Source: Cepaea nemoralis (taxonomy: Eukaryota; Mollusca; Gastropoda; Stylommatophora; Helicidae). From it: a stretch of DNA of 64,000 nucleotides. The translations under genes were made by a program, and so were the position numbers. Positions 11,384 to 23,449 of this stretch are shown here, piece after piece. Location of the stretch: NCBI GenBank assembly GCA_014155875.1, contig JACEFZ010017882.1, positions 31,501 to 95,500 of the forward strand, given 5' to 3'. The notes beneath the pieces were generated by a model that did not search any database, was not told the origin of the DNA, and was given only the letters and a program-made list of their open reading frames with translations. Within the stretch, counting starts at the first letter, position 1. The number at the start of each line of letters is the position of its first letter.

Positions 11384-11956
11384 CTAAGTAAAGCCAAAGA
11401 AAGATTGATACGTTGTGAAGAGAAACCAGAGTCTTTCCCACCGAGGGGAAATTAACGAAACGAACTTTTGTTTTCATTAAAAATTCAGTTTCAACAATTA
11501 AACATAAACGTAGAATTGAAAAAATGTGATCATAAAATGTAAGTAAATAAAGATCAAACAAATATTGTGTAAAAACATTAACAGATTTCTTCTAGAAAAT
11601 GCAATGTGATGACTGAGGTATTGATTAGTTTATTTATCAATGGAAAATAAAAGATTTTCATGTTAGTTATTGGTATTATACCTAGGTATACCATTTTCTT
11701 TTTCAAATTCTAGTAGTCTCCCTTGTAACAATATTAGATATTTATGTCCCCTTACCAGGCGCAGACTACTACTGCAACCATATATTAATCTTAGTCAATT
11801 TACATATAAGGTAGACCAAGAAGGCGGTGGAGAGATAATATACATACAGACCTACAATCACTTGGAATCAACGACTGGCAAGAGAAGGTCAACCAGAGAG
11901 ACGAATGGAGACGGATTGTATCTGCAGCACAGAACCTCAATGGCTCGGAACAAGAA

Positions 11957-11998
11957 GAAGAAGAAGAAGAAGAAGAAGAAGAAGAAGAAGAAGAAGAA
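11957..11998. repeat. (GAA)n microsatellite
   Basis: About 42 bp of AAG triplets. A poly-lysine frame across it is not a gene. Confidence 0.9.
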
Positions 11999-12109
11999 TT
12001 TACATATAAACTTAAAGAAAGTCAAATATACAAATAGAAACGCAACATTTGATCTACGGGCACTGAAGAGTGAGGAGATAAAAGATAAATTCAACGTAGA
12101 GGTAAAGAA

Positions 12110-12640
12110 TAGTTAATTAGTTAGTCACGGTTCCAACTTCACAGCAACGGGTCGTCCCCATTATGCTCCGTTCCTGTGCCAGTGAATATCACATAAAACG
12201 CTCCCCACTGCCCAATGTGATAATTGGAAAAGTCAGGAGTCTCAACAAACAACAGCCCGCACAGATACACTGTGCATAATGCCGCCGCCAGAATGTCAAC
12301 ACAAAAGTCCCCCACGAAACATCCAGTTTATCTCTGATGGAATCAGCAGTCATTTTCCCATCTGGATGTTTCCTAGATGTTCACCCACACAGTCCACGAA
12401 AATACAGTTCATCGTCTATGGCAGTCAATCAGAAGCCCAGCAGCTACGCATTTCTGCATAAGGCAAAAACCGGTCAACTCTGGGACATAGCCAGCTGCCA
12501 TCGCTCCGAACATGCAGTCACGTTCCAAAACATCTCGGGCAGATTCAAAAGCATTTCACACGATACTCACAGCTCACAGTGTCGCGCCACGCACTCTCAG
12601 TAGCAGGGCGACGGAACCATAGCCTCCTTAGTCGCCTCTT
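12110..12640. repeat. Interspersed repeat family X, copy 1
   Basis: Starts with TTAGTTAGTCACGGTTCCAAC and contains TTATGCTC, TGTGCCAGTGAAT, TGCTCC or its variants, and CAACAAAC in the same order as copies near 22262 and 36352. It ends near AGTAGCAGGGCGACGGAACC. The ends GGTTCC and GGAACC are inverted, but the TTAGTTAG start resembles a minus-oriented LINE tail. Confidence 0.6.
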
Positions 12641-12779
12641 ACGACATGCATGGTAGGCTACAGTGTTGCTATTCTTTGCTTCCCTTATGGGCCCCGTCAA
12701 CACACGGGATAGAGGTAAAGAACTGATTCGATGCATTGTCCGATATGGAAATATTATTTCAAGACGTCAGTGATCAATT

Positions 12780-13872
12780 TGAAATATAAAAGAAATCAGC
12801 CAAGAAGCTGCACTAACAACAATGATAATCCCAAAACTAAAGATAATAGGACGCAAGAAATGGATGATGGAAGACATCTTAAAACTCATGGAAATAAGAA
12901 GAAATAACAAAAATAACAAGGAAATATACGAAGAGATTCACAGGAAAATTAGGAAGCTATGTAAAGAGGCAAAAGAAACATGGCTTGAGGAACATTGCAA
13001 GGAAATTGAAAACCAACACAACACCCAGAATACCAAATTAATGCACACAAGAATTAATAACATCACTAACAAAAGAACACACACATCAACAGGTTGGCTT
13101 AAAACCAAAGATGTCAAAATCATAATAGAAAAAGATAAGATTTTACATGCGTGGTCATATTATGTGAAAGACCTTTATGATGATAACAGAGACGAACAGT
13201 ATGATATTCGATTTAATAATGAAGGACCGCCAATTTTGGAGATGGAGGTTCGAAATGTTCTTAAGCATATGAAAGCTGGCAAGGCCCCCGGTGCAGGTAA
13301 CATCACAACAGAAATGAATAAAGCTTTAGAAGAATTTGGACTAGAGCAAGTCACCAGACTGCTGAACACATTATATGATACAGGAGATATACCTCCTGAA
13401 TTAAGTAACTCTGTATTTATTGCAATCCCAAAGAAATCAGGAACCTTGGAATGTGATCAACATAGAATAATTAGTATAATGAGTCACATCACAAAGATTT
13501 TGCTAAGAATTATCATGCAAAGAGTGAGGAAGAAGATACAACCTGAAATAGGGGAAGAACAATGCGGGTTTGTAGAAGGAAAGGGTACAGTAAATGCTGT
13601 GTATATGCTGCGAACAGTTACTGAACGTGCTATAGAAGTAAACAAGGATATACATCTTTGCTTTATTGACTATACAAAGGCTTTTGATAGAGTTAGACAT
13701 GTCAACATGGTGGATATGCTTGCAGATCTACAAATTGATGGGAAAGACATTAGACTTATAAAAAATATATATTGGAAACAACAAGCTGCAATAAGGATTG
13801 ATAATGAAGTGGGACAGTATCAGCCAATTAAGAGAGGTGTTAGGCAGGGATGTGTGATGTCTCCAGCAAAAT
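12780..13872 (+). mobile_element. LINE fragment A, truncated inside RT
   Basis: The plus strand carries a non-LTR pre-RT region and the first half of RT. Homology stops at about 13872, after GVRQGCVMSP and before the FADD box. A different sequence with two CTACC-TGGCATCACC-GAAG copies follows. Confidence 0.8.
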
Positions 13873-13958
13873 GTGATATGCTACCTCGGCATCACCAGAA
13901 GTATAAGACGCTACCTTGGCATCACCGGAAGTGCAATAGTAATAGCAAGTGTTGTTAG
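12822..13958 (+). pseudogene. Non-LTR reverse transcriptase, 3'-truncated, 378 codons
   Basis: RT motifs in order: KAGKAPGAGNITTEM, a degenerate PISLM-type step (HRIISIMSHITKILLRII), QCGFVEGKGTVNAVYMLR, LCFIDYTKAFDRV and RGVRQGCVMSP. The catalytic (F/Y)xDD box should follow but is absent. The last 30 codons are foreign sequence past the breakpoint. The first 100 codons are the charged pre-RT region. Confidence 0.85.
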
Positions 13959-14507
13959 TTTCGCCACGCTGACCCCAGGTTCACCATTGATTCATTTCGT
14001 TGTTTATTTCATGTTATAAAATAAAAATAAATAAATACACCTTTTTAAGATACCTTCACAGGTTTATAACTATATTGGAAAATAAATGTGGAACAAAGAA
14101 AGTAGGACAGGACAAAATATTAAGAGCAGCTTGGTGGAACAATGAAGTTAAAGTAAGAATATTCTAGCAGGTAGCATTCAAAAAACGGATCACAACTAAA
14201 TCTGAACAAGACTATGTTACTTATAGAATAGCACGACGAGAGGCCAAAAGAACAATTATAGCATCTAAAGATGAATCCTCGAGAATATACGGTGGATAGA
14301 TGGCGACCCTTAGCGAAGACTGCCCAAGAGAATTTTATAAACGTAGTGAATACAATGAGAAACAGAGATGCCTGCGACAACCCAACCACCATCATAAACA
14401 GCAAAAGAGGTATACCAATATTTAATCCATAACAAAGACTAACAAGGTGGGCAGAATAGTTTCAAGAACTACTTAACCCCACACATAACATAGAAAACCT
14501 CACTTTT

Positions 14508-14792
14508 GTGCCTAAAAGCCATGGTCAACAAGAACAAAATTTCATACCTGCAGATGTCAAAGCAGTTATACAGAAAAGTCATAAAAACAAATCACCATGT
14601 CCAGATGGAATAACTAGAGAAGATATTCAGGCCTATGGGGAAACAGGAGTTAAATGTCTAACAAGACTTTTTAATACAGCATGGGAAGAAAGAAATGTCC
14701 CAGATGATTGGCAGCAGGCAATAATAGTGCCAATATGGAATAAGAAAGGCAATATAGAGAGTACGAAACATACAGATGTATATCACTCCTGA
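14508..14792 (+). pseudogene. LINE RT fragment, first fingers/palm
   Basis: The frame carries SHKNKSPCPDGITREDIQAYG and TRLFNTAWEERNVPDDWQQA, the standard opening of LINE reverse transcriptases. It ends in a stop inside a 126-bp tandem duplication that breaks the original frame. Confidence 0.75.
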
Positions 14793-14916
14793 CTTTTTAA
14801 TATAGCATGGGAAGAAAGAAATGTCCCAGATGATTGGCAGCAGGCAATAATAGTGCCAATATGGAATAAGAAAGGCAATATAGAGAGTACGAAACATACA
14901 GATGTATATCACTCCT
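14665..14916 (+). repeat. 126-bp tandem duplication inside LINE fragment B
   Basis: Sequence from GACTTTTTAATA to TATCACTCCT is repeated almost without change beginning at 14791. The near identity shows it is much younger than the LINE. Confidence 0.85.
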
Positions 14917-14932
14917 GAGCCATATAGGGAAA

Positions 14933-15699
14933 ATGTATGCAAAACTATTGGAACAAAGAGCTAGGCCAATAGTTGAACAACAGTTAAGCAAAGTACAATT
15001 CAGTTTTCGGAAAGGTAAAAGTTGCACTGATGCACTATTTACACTTAGACAAATATGTGAAAAAACTATGGAATATAGTGATCAGCAGAATATTGTGTTT
15101 GTAGATCAGGAAAAGGCTTTCTTCAGCGTATACAGATACAAATTATGGACCATCCTTGAAGGCTATGGGATACAAGGACAATTGCTAAAAACATCATGGC
15201 CATGTACCACTCGAGCCGTAGTGCAGTAAGAACACAAGAAGGCATATCAGATATGTTCACAGTCAATACAGGAGTGAGACAGGGATGTGTGCTCCCTACT
15301 CTGCTATTTGATATCTACATGGACAGAATATTTAAAGAAGCAAGCCTTGACAGAACAGAGTCAGAAAATTTAGAACTCTTTATTCCAGATGAACTTCTAT
15401 TTGCAGACGATAAGTGCCTGTTTTGCAGCGATGAGGGCAGACTACAAAATCATATTAATAATCTGAGTTCAACATGCAGCAGATACAATATGAGCATAAA
15501 CACAGCCAAAACCGAAGTAATGCAAGTTAGCAGATCGCCTGCTCCACTAAGTATACAGTTAAATAGCACATCTCTGAAACAAGGTAAAGAATTCAAATAT
15601 CTTGGAAGTATGATCAAAGAAGATGGTAGATGTGACATAATGTCCCCAGTTGGCACCAGCTCGCAGACGATTATAAATATCTTTTCTTGGAAAGACTAA
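14933..15699 (+). pseudogene. LINE RT palm and thumb in two frames
   Basis: The 14933-15229 frame has SFRKGKSCTDALFTLRQICEK and an AF-type A box (VDQEKAF; catalytic Asp replaced). The 15196-15699 frame has NTGVRQGCVLPTLLFDIYMD, LLFADDK (catalytic DD) and YLGSMIKEDGR. The last 20 codons belong to the inserted element. Confidence 0.8.
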
Positions 15700-18600
15700 T
15701 TCCATGTGTGGGAGACTGGCGGTTGCCTTATATGGTAATGCTTAGCGCACATATCATTGTTCAGATAGAGGCAAGGAATGTGGCAGTAGCTGGGAATAGC
15801 TTAGAATAGTTTGGTAAAACTCCCAGGCGGGACCAGAGATAGTCACTGGAGTCTGGGCCAGCCACCGATTAGGATGTGATTCGTTCCGGGAACGGGTAGA
15901 TGCCCCATTGTGGGGCCATTTTTGCCTCTATGTTGCATTGGTGAGCATACATCTGTTTTTTTGAATGATAAGATTTGTGTTAGAGAAGTTAATACAATCT
16001 TTGTTTGATATGAGAAGTATCCTACATTTCATGTATGTATTTTGGCGGACTTTGCTACGGCACCGTTACTTCTGTAAGAAAGCCAGCCTGAGATTTGAAC
16101 GTCTATACAACTGTTCTATATTCCTATGCTTACAATTCTTATCCAATTCTTATCATGCTATGATTACGGCTTCATCTTCTTTTGAAGAGTTGATGTCTCT
16201 GTAAATTCTATACCGTGTCTGCAGAGTTCAATCTATCTTCACTTTTGGTTCACTCTCAATTAGGGAAGAGCCTATCTTTACCGGACTTTTGGTAAAGTAT
16301 TCAGGTGTTACATAATGCCTTTGGTAAAGATTCAGATATTGTACGCATATATATCTTGTGTGTGTGAATCTTTACTTTATCTGTGTACAGAATATGCTGG
16401 GGACGGAACATATATTTTGTATGTATGACAGCCTGGGGACACAGTTAGATAAGACACCCCATTGCTTTTGTCGGATTGGTGGATCATGTATGTCGTGGCT
16501 CAATCATATTTAGGAGAACGGTTCACCTACCTACATACTCATTTTTACCTGCCGTAAATCGTGCAGTGTGCTTGCCACAATAACAAGACATTGGAGCCAA
16601 TATTTCCACAACTTCGACCTTAGTCACACACCACACCCCCCCTCGGGCATGTTCTGTAACAGATGGTTGTACTCCCATATAGAGAGGAGTGTTTTTATGT
16701 GAGAGAATATATCTCCATTTGGTAGCTGTGATGTCCTGTTCGGTGTATAGGTAGAAGCGTGAGGTTGGTAGAGTGTTCAAATTACCGCCCCACTTTCCCG
16801 TCAAATAAACGCATACGTTACAGGCGCACAGGGGATACCCCTTCAGGATATGGGGATTGTCCTCTACCTATATGTTCTGTTGTTGTCTCTGTGTCTTATG
16901 AACCTGCGTAATACGCTAGTATATTCATAGTATGTCATTTTGATTTGCAGACAATTGAGGCAGACGGGGAACATCTTGGCTGGATCTTAGAGTCTACAAC
17001 ATCTTGGCTGATTTTAGCTGAATCGACGTATAGACCACTTTGGCTGTACACATTTGGCGATACTTTTGGACGTAAAGTCGGTTATGAGGGTTACTGGTAT
17101 AGCCCAAAAAGTCACCCAATGCTGCCAAACAGCCACATTTTTTCCTAGAAAACCAGAGGGGAAGTAATCCCCTATTATTCTTCTGGCAACTGGGAGAAAC
17201 TCCAGACGGAGTTATCTCCTTTTTTGGGTTTGACATTCTAGTGACATGTATTGAAAAGCTTCAACTACTCATCCCTGGCGTCTGACGAGAGATGACATTA
17301 ATCTTCTTCCTGTAATATCCGGGAAGTTATAGTCTGCAACAGCTTAAGGACTGGAGGTTACTCTCGATGTGAAGCAGTCATAATTAATGGAGTGAACTAT
17401 TAACCCAGTACGGTTACTCCCGTTGTTACAATGTCCAATGGCGATCTTGTGGATTCATCTTTTTCTTTGGACGAAGCATGTTACCCATTTATATTACGGG
17501 AGGCCGCCTAACGATGTTCAGCCAGCGATGACACCAACGCATAGAGAGTTCTTCGTTTGCTGGAGACCCCAGCGACTTTGTTGAGAGTCTGTGCTTTATT
17601 CGTTCCAGAATGTTGGGAGAGGGGCTTCTTATTCTTCCTGGTTAATCATGGAAGTTATAGGTCTGCCAAAGTCACGGATGGGATGGTACTTTCCTTCTGA
17701 GAGGGCATCATAATTTGACTTAAATATGAACCCAGCTACACTTCCCTGGTTTGTTTAAATGTCATGCTGAGACATTTGAGACTTCGTCTTTTTTTCCACG
17801 ATTAAGCATGCAAGTCTTACCATTTTCGGGAAATCGCCTAGAGAGGTTCAACTAGCTCTGACCCATACTCAGGGAGAGTCCTTCCTTCACCAACAACCCC
17901 AGTACGTCGTTGAGAGTCCGTGCTTCCACTTTTCCCGCATGATGGACATTAATACCAAGGGGTGAAATCCCTATTTTATGCAGACATATTTTCCTCTCGA
18001 GACCAATGCCATATCGAGTAGTCCAGACTCAGTCACACCATCATCATTTTTATAGAAGGGAAATTGAGGACAGTTCCTTTTGTTAGTCAATTATGACTGT
18101 ATGTGATCAACTTCAATGAGCCGTATTCCCATTACTGTGTTCAGTATCCAGAGAACCTTGTTTTTCCTCAGTGGCACATTGTGGGGTTTGGTCAATTCAG
18201 GATGGGGAGGAACCCATCTCTTTCAGCGGTAGAATCTGAAGAGGAGTTAGGTTGTGACAGGATAAGTGTCGTCAGAGAACTGTGGGTGTGGTAGAATGAA
18301 GACAGTTGTAGCGAAGCCCTGTGTGGAGTGAATCTACATTCTCCTGAGTTTGAGTATTGGTGTCTGCACGAACTTAGTTACAAGAATGACACAATCACCA
18401 GTCAGATATCTGATCTATGTTCTGGTTGGTTTTTCCGTGTGATAGACATCATGTAGTGGTATGGAAGAGAAGAGGAGTTTTAGAGTTTACACTCATGCAT
18501 TTCTTGAGAATGTATTTGTTGTTTGATGTTTTGATAGATTGTAGTGAAGACAGAGTCGTGTACTTCCAGATTATGAGAGTCTGGCAATAAACATATATGT

Positions 18601-18994
18601 ATCTAGTGACCAGTGTAACACTGTTTGTTGTTGTAAAGAACTGTGTTACTGTGTTTGTAGATGTGCAGAGAATCTAGTGGGAGGTCGACCAACACACAGT
18701 CTCATATATTTTATCCAAGAACCACAACTTGATAGAGATCTGTGGTTAAGAGACCTATTCTGTTTTATTCTTCAGGAAGGTAGTTTATCTTGTAACGTGG
18801 GTGGAGTCTATCCGACCATCACCCCATTCTTACTTCAATAGAGCCAAATACTAATCTATTCCTGGAGTCTTTTAGGAAATAAACTGTCTCGATCAATTGC
18901 CTTTATATGGGGCGAACCTGAGGGACCTATTGATTATTTACCCTAGACACAATCTCAGTCCATTTCATATGGTACTCTCATTTATTATACCACA
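15631..18994. mobile_element. 3.36-kb insertion with TG...CA ends, candidate giant solo LTR
   Basis: The insertion starts TGTGACATAATGTCCCC and ends TATACCACA, and GTAGA stands on both sides (15626-15630 and 18995-18999). It splits LINE fragment B exactly between GR and the next residues. No gag or pol frame and no LTR pair were seen, so a single very long LTR is the simplest reading. Inside, two blocks of about 330-350 bp (17290-17630 and 17630-17950) are diverged tandem copies. Orientation is unknown. Confidence 0.6.
17290..17950. repeat. Diverged tandem duplication of about 340 bp
   Basis: Both halves contain TGGAAGTTATAG or GGGAAGTTATAG, a CATAAT step, an AACCCAG step, AAGCATG, a GTTCA step and a GTTGAGAGTC-GTGCTT step in the same order. 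Divergence is high. Confidence 0.5.
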
Positions 18995-18999
18995 GTAGA

Positions 19000-19560
19000 T
19001 TGGACAGAGAAATCAAAATCAGATGTCAAAAAGCTAGTGCACTTACATATCAACTATCACCCTTACTGAAACATCCAAATATACCCACGTCCGCAAAACT
19101 GATAACAGATAATAAACAGCATTTTCACACCAACCCTATGCTACCAATCTCAAACTTGGACTTTATCCAAATCACACTTTCGCAAAATCAACACCTGCGA
19201 GATGAGATGCCTGAGGAGAGCTGCTAACTTAATCCGAGACAGAGTAAGAAATACTGTTATCAGACAGACAGGGGATCAATACCATGTGCTACATTTATTG
19301 AAAGACAGAAGATCAAATGGTTTGATGTCGTTAGAATGCAACACCAACAACTACCATCACTGGCCTTACATCAAAGATCATCTGCAATGGACCAAGAGGA
19401 CGTCCAAGAAGAAAATGGATTGACATCAAAGACATTGCACAATCACATACAATGGCACAATCACACAGAATGACACTATCCAGTGCCGCACATTGGGCGC
19501 TGAAGCGGAAATTATTCCTCCCCACGATGCTTGACGGCAGAAGTAGAAGATTATTATGAC
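19000..19560 (+). pseudogene. LINE fragment B, C-terminal part
   Basis: The start (DREIKIRCQKASALTYQL) continues the RT sequence cut at 15630. Downstream are CEMRCLRRA-type residues, a degenerate basic KWF-type step, RGRPRRKWID in a shifted frame, and a C-terminal segment typical of LINE tails. Several frames are used. Confidence 0.75.
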
Positions 19561-19656
19561 AGGTTTTATGTTATTATCCACAAACTAACTTCCAGAGGCT
19601 AATTATGATATACCACACACACACAAAAACACCCATAACAAATATTCAGTAACAAC

Positions 19657-19662
19657 TTTATT
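19657..19662 (-). terminator. Candidate poly(A) signal of the ZNF318-like gene
   Basis: The minus strand reads AATAAA, followed 20-45 bp later by a GT-rich stretch (GTGTTTTTGTGTGTGTG). This is the usual cleavage/polyadenylation layout. It would give a 3' UTR of about 1.4 kb after the predicted stop. Confidence 0.4.
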
Positions 19663-20129
19663 ACCATAAACGCGCAAATGCAAAATAATTTTAAGAACAA
19701 TTTCCAAAACAAGTAAGAATGTTTTCACAGATAACACTGCTACTTGTGCACAACAACACAGCTTTAAAAATACAAGTAAACATGAGCAGTAGGCAAAAGC
19801 AAATAGCTGTAACCATAAACATTACTCCATGTCATTCACCTTAAGATAAGTTTTACAAAGTTAAGTTACATTTCCTTTACAGGACGTAGCAGTTAACCCC
19901 AGCATTTGTTGGCTGTTCGTGATCCCTGGGCAAGTTTACGTTCAGTAGTTTGCTACTGCTTTCTGAACCGGCACCCACCCCATTTCATAAAAAAATCAAT
20001 GTAAGAGAGAGAGAGAAAAAAAAAAATTAAAACGCAATATTCTTAAGCACACAATACAAAACATCTTAACAGAACAATATCTACAAGTACTTCAGGCATA
20101 ATACTATGTAGACAGAGTTCTGTGTGGAT

Positions 20130-20285
20130 ATGTACAAAGACTGAATGAAGGTACAACGACTGAATGAATGTACAACGACAGTACAAAGGTACAATTATTG
20201 AATGAAGATACAATGACTGAACAAAGGTACAATGACTGAACAAAGGTACAATGACTGAATGAAGGTACAATGACTGAATGAAGAG
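20130..20285. repeat. Short tandem repeat of 17-19 bp
   Basis: GTACAATGACTGAATGAAG and variants recur about nine times. It lies in the predicted 3' UTR on the minus strand. Confidence 0.8.
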
Positions 20286-21076
20286 CTGTTGCTGTACTTG
20301 TACACCACACAAGGATATTTATATATACATATACACACAGAGGGGGAGTTTTGCTGTTCAAAGAGAACCGACAATCACTGATGCTTTCCTCATGCTCAAA
20401 GAAATATTCCCAAGCCACTTCCATTTTGATTTTCAATCTGTCAGGAATAGTAGCTATCTTGCCAGCCAATAAATATTCACTATTCTTACTGGGAGAAAAT
20501 TCTTTCAAAATTTTACTTGATTAAAAGTACTCATGCCCCTGAGATTCTCAGATAAGTAGCACTTTTTTCATTTTCTTGTCATTGTTCTCAATTCTTCACC
20601 TGTCCAATCTTCTCATCCTGTTCTTATGGCTTAAGGTAGACACTGTAGCGTCTCCCCCGTGATTATGTGTCGTGTTTTGTGTGTGTACATTTTTGCTGAT
20701 GAAGGCCAGCCACCACAACATCATGTGTTATCTATAATTGTGTTGTGTAAAGCTATATTATTGTGTGTTATTTTATATTATTTACATGCCCTTCAGGGAA
20801 AACTAGCAAGAGTGATCAGTATCTAGGAAAATATTTGGGTCATGCAATAGCAGTTTTCATCAAACTAAAACTCTGCTTCTAAATTACATCATCATCAGTA
20901 GGCTGGCTTGAAACATCATCAGTATACCAAACAAGAAAATACAGTTTCCAAATAGGAAATTCAATGGTCCAGTTAAGAAATCCATCAACGCAAGCGGTTC
21001 CGTCATATCTGTGTTGGTTACTGACGAAAGACTCACTCCCAAGCTAGCTGCCAGGAAAATTGATTCATTATCCAGA

Positions 21077-21093
21077 TCAAGCTGAAGGCTCAC
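21077..21093 (-). CDS. ZNF318: ZNF318-like gene, exon 8 (last coding exon)
   Basis: An acceptor (TTTGTTTTCAG) lies just above 21093. Exon 7 ends in phase 1 with G; joined to GTGAGCCTTCAGCTTGA this gives Gly-Glu-Pro-Ser-Ala and a stop at 21077-21079. The rest would be 3' UTR. The same acceptor also opens an 84-codon frame in another phase, so the true 3' end is uncertain. Confidence 0.4.
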
Positions 21094-21777
21094 CTGAAAA
21101 CAAAGCACACAAAAACTGAATACAATAAAACTAGGCATGTAATTTTTGTCTTATGAAAGAAACAAGAGACACGTGGTGACATTACAACAGCTTAATGAGA
21201 TCACAGCCAGATTCACCATTATTTTTGTTCAGGGAGTTTCCAGGTTTTTTCAAGGTAATTTGGACCTTCCAGATTATTTTGGGAATATGTGCTATTTGGC
21301 TTGTTTGCATGCAAATACACACTGAAACACAGAAAAGACATTCACGCAAAAATACAAAAGTAATGTTCAAAACTTACCACATTCTGACCTCGATGGGCAG
21401 AATTCGTGGCTTTTCTCATCCCTCGCCCCCCACTCCTCAAGTTTTCCTCTACCTGTATACTGCCATTCCCAGGGGTTTTCTATGTTCCCAGTCCACTACG
21501 ACCCCTGGCACCTCTAAACAATTAAATTTTGTGCCCAAATATTACATTCTGAGAAGCCAGTATTTGCTTCAGGTAAAAATCACTGCTGGTTTTCTTGGTG
21601 AATGAAACTGAGCATTTGCAGGAGTGAACCCCTGTTACCAGCCGGCCCACTAATGTGAGCATCTTCTGTGGTCACCTCTGTTGATTCTGTAGGAGACTAT
21701 TCAGGTGAAAGATTTATCTGTGAAACATTTCACATATATTTAAATTTGCCATATTTACGAGTATTATGCTCGGGGCA

Positions 21778-21960
21778 GCTCTTAACCACATATTATCACT
21801 CAAAAGGGAAGCAAAAAGAAAACCCTAACTTGCACAGTTCGCGGTGACTGCACTAGCCAGGCGGCCTTAATTCCTCAGGCTTAAGACTCCCCTGCCCTAC
21901 ACTGCAAGGTACTACAGGCAGCAGATGACAGTTTACAGTATCACTCAAAGTTAGGGTTCT
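21778..21960. mobile_element. SINE body, head missing
   Basis: CTAACTTGCACAGTTCGCGG, ACTGCACTAGCCAGGCGGCC and CTGCAAGGTACTA match the body of the tRNA-headed element at 39012-39240. The tRNA head is absent in this copy. Confidence 0.6.
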
Positions 21961-22257
21961 CATAACAGCAGAGTAGTCTCTCAGTTTTATGAATGAAGAT
22001 TGCATGACTGTTTCTGCCAAGAGGGTTGCCTGTAAATTATCTCCTTATTCATTCACAAAATCCTGAATGTCAACCACTTCACAACCAACAACCATCAGTA
22101 GACCAAATGTTAGGCAGGAATGGTAAACTGCAGATCCGTTGACAGTAATCACCCCACTGGGTTATTTGAGAATGGCTGCTGGTCTACATAGGGCATGATT
22201 ACCCTGAATCTTATACCACATCATTTTGAAGAAAGTTAATCATCCTTACTAATGTTA

Positions 22258-22510
22258 GATGTTAGTCGTTAGTCAAGGTTCCAACTTCCCGGCCAAGGGT
22301 CGCCCAATAATGCTCTGTTCCTGTGCCAGTGAATGTCACAGAAAATGCTCCACACTGTCCCATGTAAAAAGTGGATCAGACAGCAGTCCCAACAAACCAA
22401 CAGCACGCATATGCATACATGCATAAGGCCACTACGAGAATGGCAGCACAACAGTCCACCACTAAAATTAGTTTATCGTCGATGGAAGCGGCAGTCACTA
22501 GAAAAGTTCG
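22258..22510. repeat. Interspersed repeat family X, copy 2
   Basis: GTTAGTCAAGGTTCCAACTTC, TAATGCTCTGTTCCTGTGCC, TGAATGTCACA and CAACAAACCAACA match the copies at 12110 and 36352 in the same order. Confidence 0.65.
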
Positions 22511-22540
22511 ATGTTATTTGAGGACAATGCTTTTCTGGTG

Positions 22541-23447
22541 GCTTATAGAAGCATAACTTGGACACAAGGTATTGATGGAAGCATAGTCAGTCTTCAAATT
22601 CTGGTGGCTAATAGAAGCATAACTTGGACACAAGGTATTGATGGAAGCATAGTCAGTCTTCAAATTCTGGTGGCTTATAGAAGCATAACTTGGACACAAG
22701 GTATTGATGGAAGCATAGTCTGTCTTCAAATTCTGGTGGCTTATAGAAGCATAACTTGGACACAAGGTATTGATGGAAGCATAGTCAGTCTTCAAATTCT
22801 GGTGGCTAATAGAAGCATAACTTGGACACAAGGTATTGATGGAAGCATAGTCAGTCTTCAAATTCTGGTGGCTTATAGAAGCAAAACTTGGACACAAGGT
22901 ATTGATAGTCTTCAAATTCTGGTGCCTTATAGAAGCATAACTTGGACACAAGGTATTGATGGAAGCATAGTCTGTCTTCAAATTCTGGTGGCTTATAGAA
23001 GCATAACTTGGACACAAGGTATTGATGGAAGCATAGTCAGTCTTCAAATTCTGGTGGCTAATAGAAGCATAACTTGGACACAAGGTATTGATGGAAGCAT
23101 AGTCAGTCTTCAAATTCTGGTGGCTAATAGAAGCAAAACTTGGACACAAGGTATTGATGGAAGCATAGTCAGTCTTCAAATTCTGGTGGCTAATAGAAGC
23201 ATAACTTGGACACAAGGTATTGATGGAAGCATAGTCAGTCTTCAAATTCTGGTGGCTAATAGAAGCATAACTTGGACACAAGGTATTGATGGAAGCATAG
23301 TCAGTCTTCAAATTCTGGTGGCTAATAGAAGCATAACTTGGACACAAGGTATTGATGGAAGCATAGTCAGTCTTCAAATTCTGGTGGCTTATAGAAGCAT
23401 AACTTGGACACAAGGTATTGATGGAAGCATAGTCAGTCATCAAATTA
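22541..23447. repeat. 66-bp minisatellite, about 14 units
   Basis: The unit begins TTCTGGTGGCTAATAGAAGC and contains AACTTGGACACAAGGTATTG and GGAAGCATAGTCAGTCTTC. One unit near 22890 lacks about 15 bp. The period is divisible by three and has no stop in one frame per strand, so long frames (343 and 309 codons) run on both strands. Substitutions such as TTATAG/CTAATAG alternate between units. It lies in the last intron. Confidence 0.95.
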
Positions 23448-23449
23448 AA

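Larger units (their letters stand above)
14080..15630 (+). mobile_element. LINE fragment B, 5' part (split by an insertion)
   Basis: The plus strand runs from a pre-RT region (WWNNEVK, YRIARREAKRTIIASKDES) through RT to YLGSMIKEDGR, where it is cut at 15630. The next expected residues (DREIKIRCQKAS) appear at 19000. The flanks carry the same 5 bases, GTAGA. Several frames and stops show it is dead. Confidence 0.8.

Noticed and set aside
11670..12116. 148-codon ORF with a poly-lysine run
   Set aside because: The frame is carried by a (GAA)n microsatellite and has no domain or splice support.
20884..21138. 84-codon minus ORF as a separate membrane protein
   Set aside because: It starts inside an intron before a good acceptor and its frame disagrees with the phase of exon 7; more likely 3' UTR sequence.
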